From Devosia aquimaris (lineage in GTDB: Bacteria; Pseudomonadota; Alphaproteobacteria; Rhizobiales; Devosiaceae), in the NCBI RefSeq assembly GCF_020169335.1, contig NZ_JAIEZN010000001.1, forward strand, positions 389,426 to 453,425: a stretch of 64,000 bases of DNA, written 5' to 3'. The position numbers and the translations under genes were made by a program. How positions within the stretch are numbered: position 1 is the first letter of the stretch; each line of letters starts with the position of its first letter. Shown here piece after piece: positions 62,997 through 64,000 of the stretch. The notes under the pieces are model-generated. The model saw only the letters and a list, made by a program, of their open reading frames with translations, searched no databases and was not told where the DNA came from.

Positions 62997-64000
62997 ATGG
63001 ATGCAAACCCCATTCTCGCCGAGACCATTCGTGGCAATTGGGTCGAGAACCGCCATCGCGGCGCCTTTGCGGTGATGGATGCCGACGGCAAGATCATCGC
63101 CTCGGCCGGTGACATCGAGCGCGCCATTTTCCCGCGCTCGGCCATCAAGTCCATGCAGGCCCTGCCCATCTTCGCGCAGCATGCCGAAGACAAGTTCCAC
63201 CACACCTCGGCCGAACTGGCCCTCGCCTGCGCCTCCCATCATGGCGAGGACGACCATGTGGCGACCGCCAGCGGCCTGCTGGCCAAGCTGGGCCTGTCTG
63301 TGGCTGATCTCGAATGCGGCGCCCACCCGCCCACCAATGCCGCCGCCCGCGACGCCCTGCGCGCCCAGGGGCTCGAGCCCAGCGCGCTGCACAACAATTG
63401 CTCGGGCAAGCACTCGGGCATGCTGAGCGTTGCCCTGGCCATGGGCGTTTCACCCGTGGGCTATGTCGACCGCGAGCACGCCGTGCAGAAGCAGGTCCGG
63501 GCGGCCGTTGAGGCGGTGATCGGCGAGCCGCTGACAGAGGGCAAGTGCGGCACCGACGGTTGTTCCATCCCCACGTTCGCCGCGCCCCTGCGCGCCTTCG
63601 CCTTCGGCTTTGCCCGCATGGCCACAGGCAAGGGCCTGCCGCCCGATCTTGCCGCAGCGGCCCGCCGACTGTTTGACGCCGCCACCGCCCACCCGCATCT
63701 CGTTGCCGGCACCGACCATGCCGACACCCAGCTGATGAGCGTCTTCAAGGGGCGCTTGATGCAAAAGGTGGGCGCCGAAGGCGTGCAATGCGGCGCCATT
63801 CGCGACAAGGGCTGGGGCTATGCCCTCAAGTGCGACGACGGCAATATCGCGGCGTCGCAGGCGATGCTGGCGGGCCTTCTGCTCAAGATCGCGGATCCCG
63901 ACCAGGAGCAGCGCCTGGTGCTGGAGCGTCTGGCCCACCAGCCCATCCGCAGCGTGCGCGGCGCGCATGTCGGCGAACTGCGGGCTGCGGCAGCCGTCTG
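62997..64000 (+). CDS. ansA: Asparaginase of the Rhizobium etli AnsA (class 3) type, 3' end outside window
   Basis: An L-asparaginase converting asparagine to aspartate and ammonia, of the beta-lactamase-like class. The 334 visible codons include SAIKSMQALP (Ser48 and Lys51), ACASHHGED (Ser80) and NNCSGKHSGM (Cys135 and Lys138). These positions match the published active-site and zinc-binding residues of the R. etli ReAV enzyme (Ser48, Lys51, Ser80, Cys135, Lys138). A second cysteine, Cys188, fits the other zinc ligand within one residue. GGAG precedes the ATG at 62997. The frame stays open to the window end. Confidence 0.93.
   Translation, partial: MDANPILAETIRGNWVENRHRGAFAVMDADGKIIASAGDIERAIFPRSAIKSMQALPIFAQHAEDKFHHTSAELALACASHHGEDDHVATASGLLAKLGLSVADLECGAHPPTNAAARDALRAQGLEPSALHNNCSGKHSGMLSVALAMGVSPVGYVDREHAVQKQVRAAVEAVIGEPLTEGKCGTDGCSIPTFAAPLRAFAFGFARMATGKGLPPDLAAAARRLFDAATAHPHLVAGTDHADTQLMSVFKGRLMQKVGAEGVQCGAIRDKGWGYALKCDDGNIAASQAMLAGLLLKIADPDQEQRLVLERLAHQPIRSVRGAHVGELRAAAAV

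Overview
The window is chromosomal DNA of a GC-rich alphaproteobacterium. Gene content and order (rhaRSTPQU with rhaDI, the NasT/NasS nitrate circuit, aerobic cobFGHIJLM, the rhizobial type of C-P lyase cluster, DUF1127 proteins, an R. etli-type asparaginase) point to Hyphomicrobiales, probably a Devosia-like genus. The genus is inference. Coding density is high, many genes overlap by 4 bp, and I see no tRNA, rRNA, CRISPR array, transposase, integrase or phage gene.

Layout. (1) 1-13703 is a phosphorus-scavenging block. A partial ugpB diverges from phnMN. Then come phnF (repressor) divergent from phnGHIJKL plus a hexapeptide acyltransferase gene, and phnCDE1E2 (phosphonate importer). Two candidate Pho boxes and a PhnF operator are visible. 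(2) 13803-16268 encodes an MHYT-PAS-GGDEF-EAL cyclic-di-GMP protein. (3) 16296-22346 (minus) is the tightly overlapped aerobic cobalamin operon cobFGHIJLM. (4) 22511-27661 holds a DUF305 protein and a LacI regulator divergent from a sugar ABC importer, with twin palindromic operators. (5) 27780-31512 is copper homeostasis (copA, cueR, copZ, with a textbook MerR-type promoter) next to an FNR-type regulator. (6) 31820-34811 has two small DUF1127 proteins, ybaK and two LysR regulators. (7) 35165-37196 holds mmsA and a DUF5680 gene. (8) 37271-46897 is L-rhamnose catabolism and uptake (rhaI, rhaD, rhaR, rhaSTPQU). No rhamnulokinase gene is present. (9) 47147-51016 is a YehZYXW-type osmoprotectant-family importer. 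(10) 51025-61522 (minus) is nitrate assimilation: nasT-nasS, a leader RNA, nrtA, nrtB, a double-ATPase nrtCD, nasA, cysG. No nitrite reductase gene is present. (11) 61615-64000 holds an SDR epimerase, a tiny membrane protein and a partial asparaginase.

How it works together. The block is about nutrient acquisition: P (glycerol-3-phosphate, phosphonates), N (nitrate, asparagine), C (rhamnose, another sugar, valine/inositol intermediates) and Cu. CysG can supply precorrin-2 both to siroheme and to the cob operon, which has no cobA of its own here. The best regulatory find is the nrtA leader at about 59377-59558. It has a sigma-54 -24/-12 promoter, two stem-loops with AAAGCU hexaloops (the A1/G4 ANTAR rule), and a terminator whose 5' arm overlaps the second stem, with the ANTAR protein NasT encoded just upstream. 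A second theme is a family of short CTCCCC/GGGGAG palindromes placed between genes inside operons, plus a separate TAGATCG-ended element that supplies the stop codons of two convergent LysR genes.

I see no convincing wholly new multi-gene system. The observations closest to new are the stop-codon-supplying intergenic repeat, the hairpin that buries the DUF5680 ribosome-binding site, and the asymmetric double ATPase of the nitrate importer.
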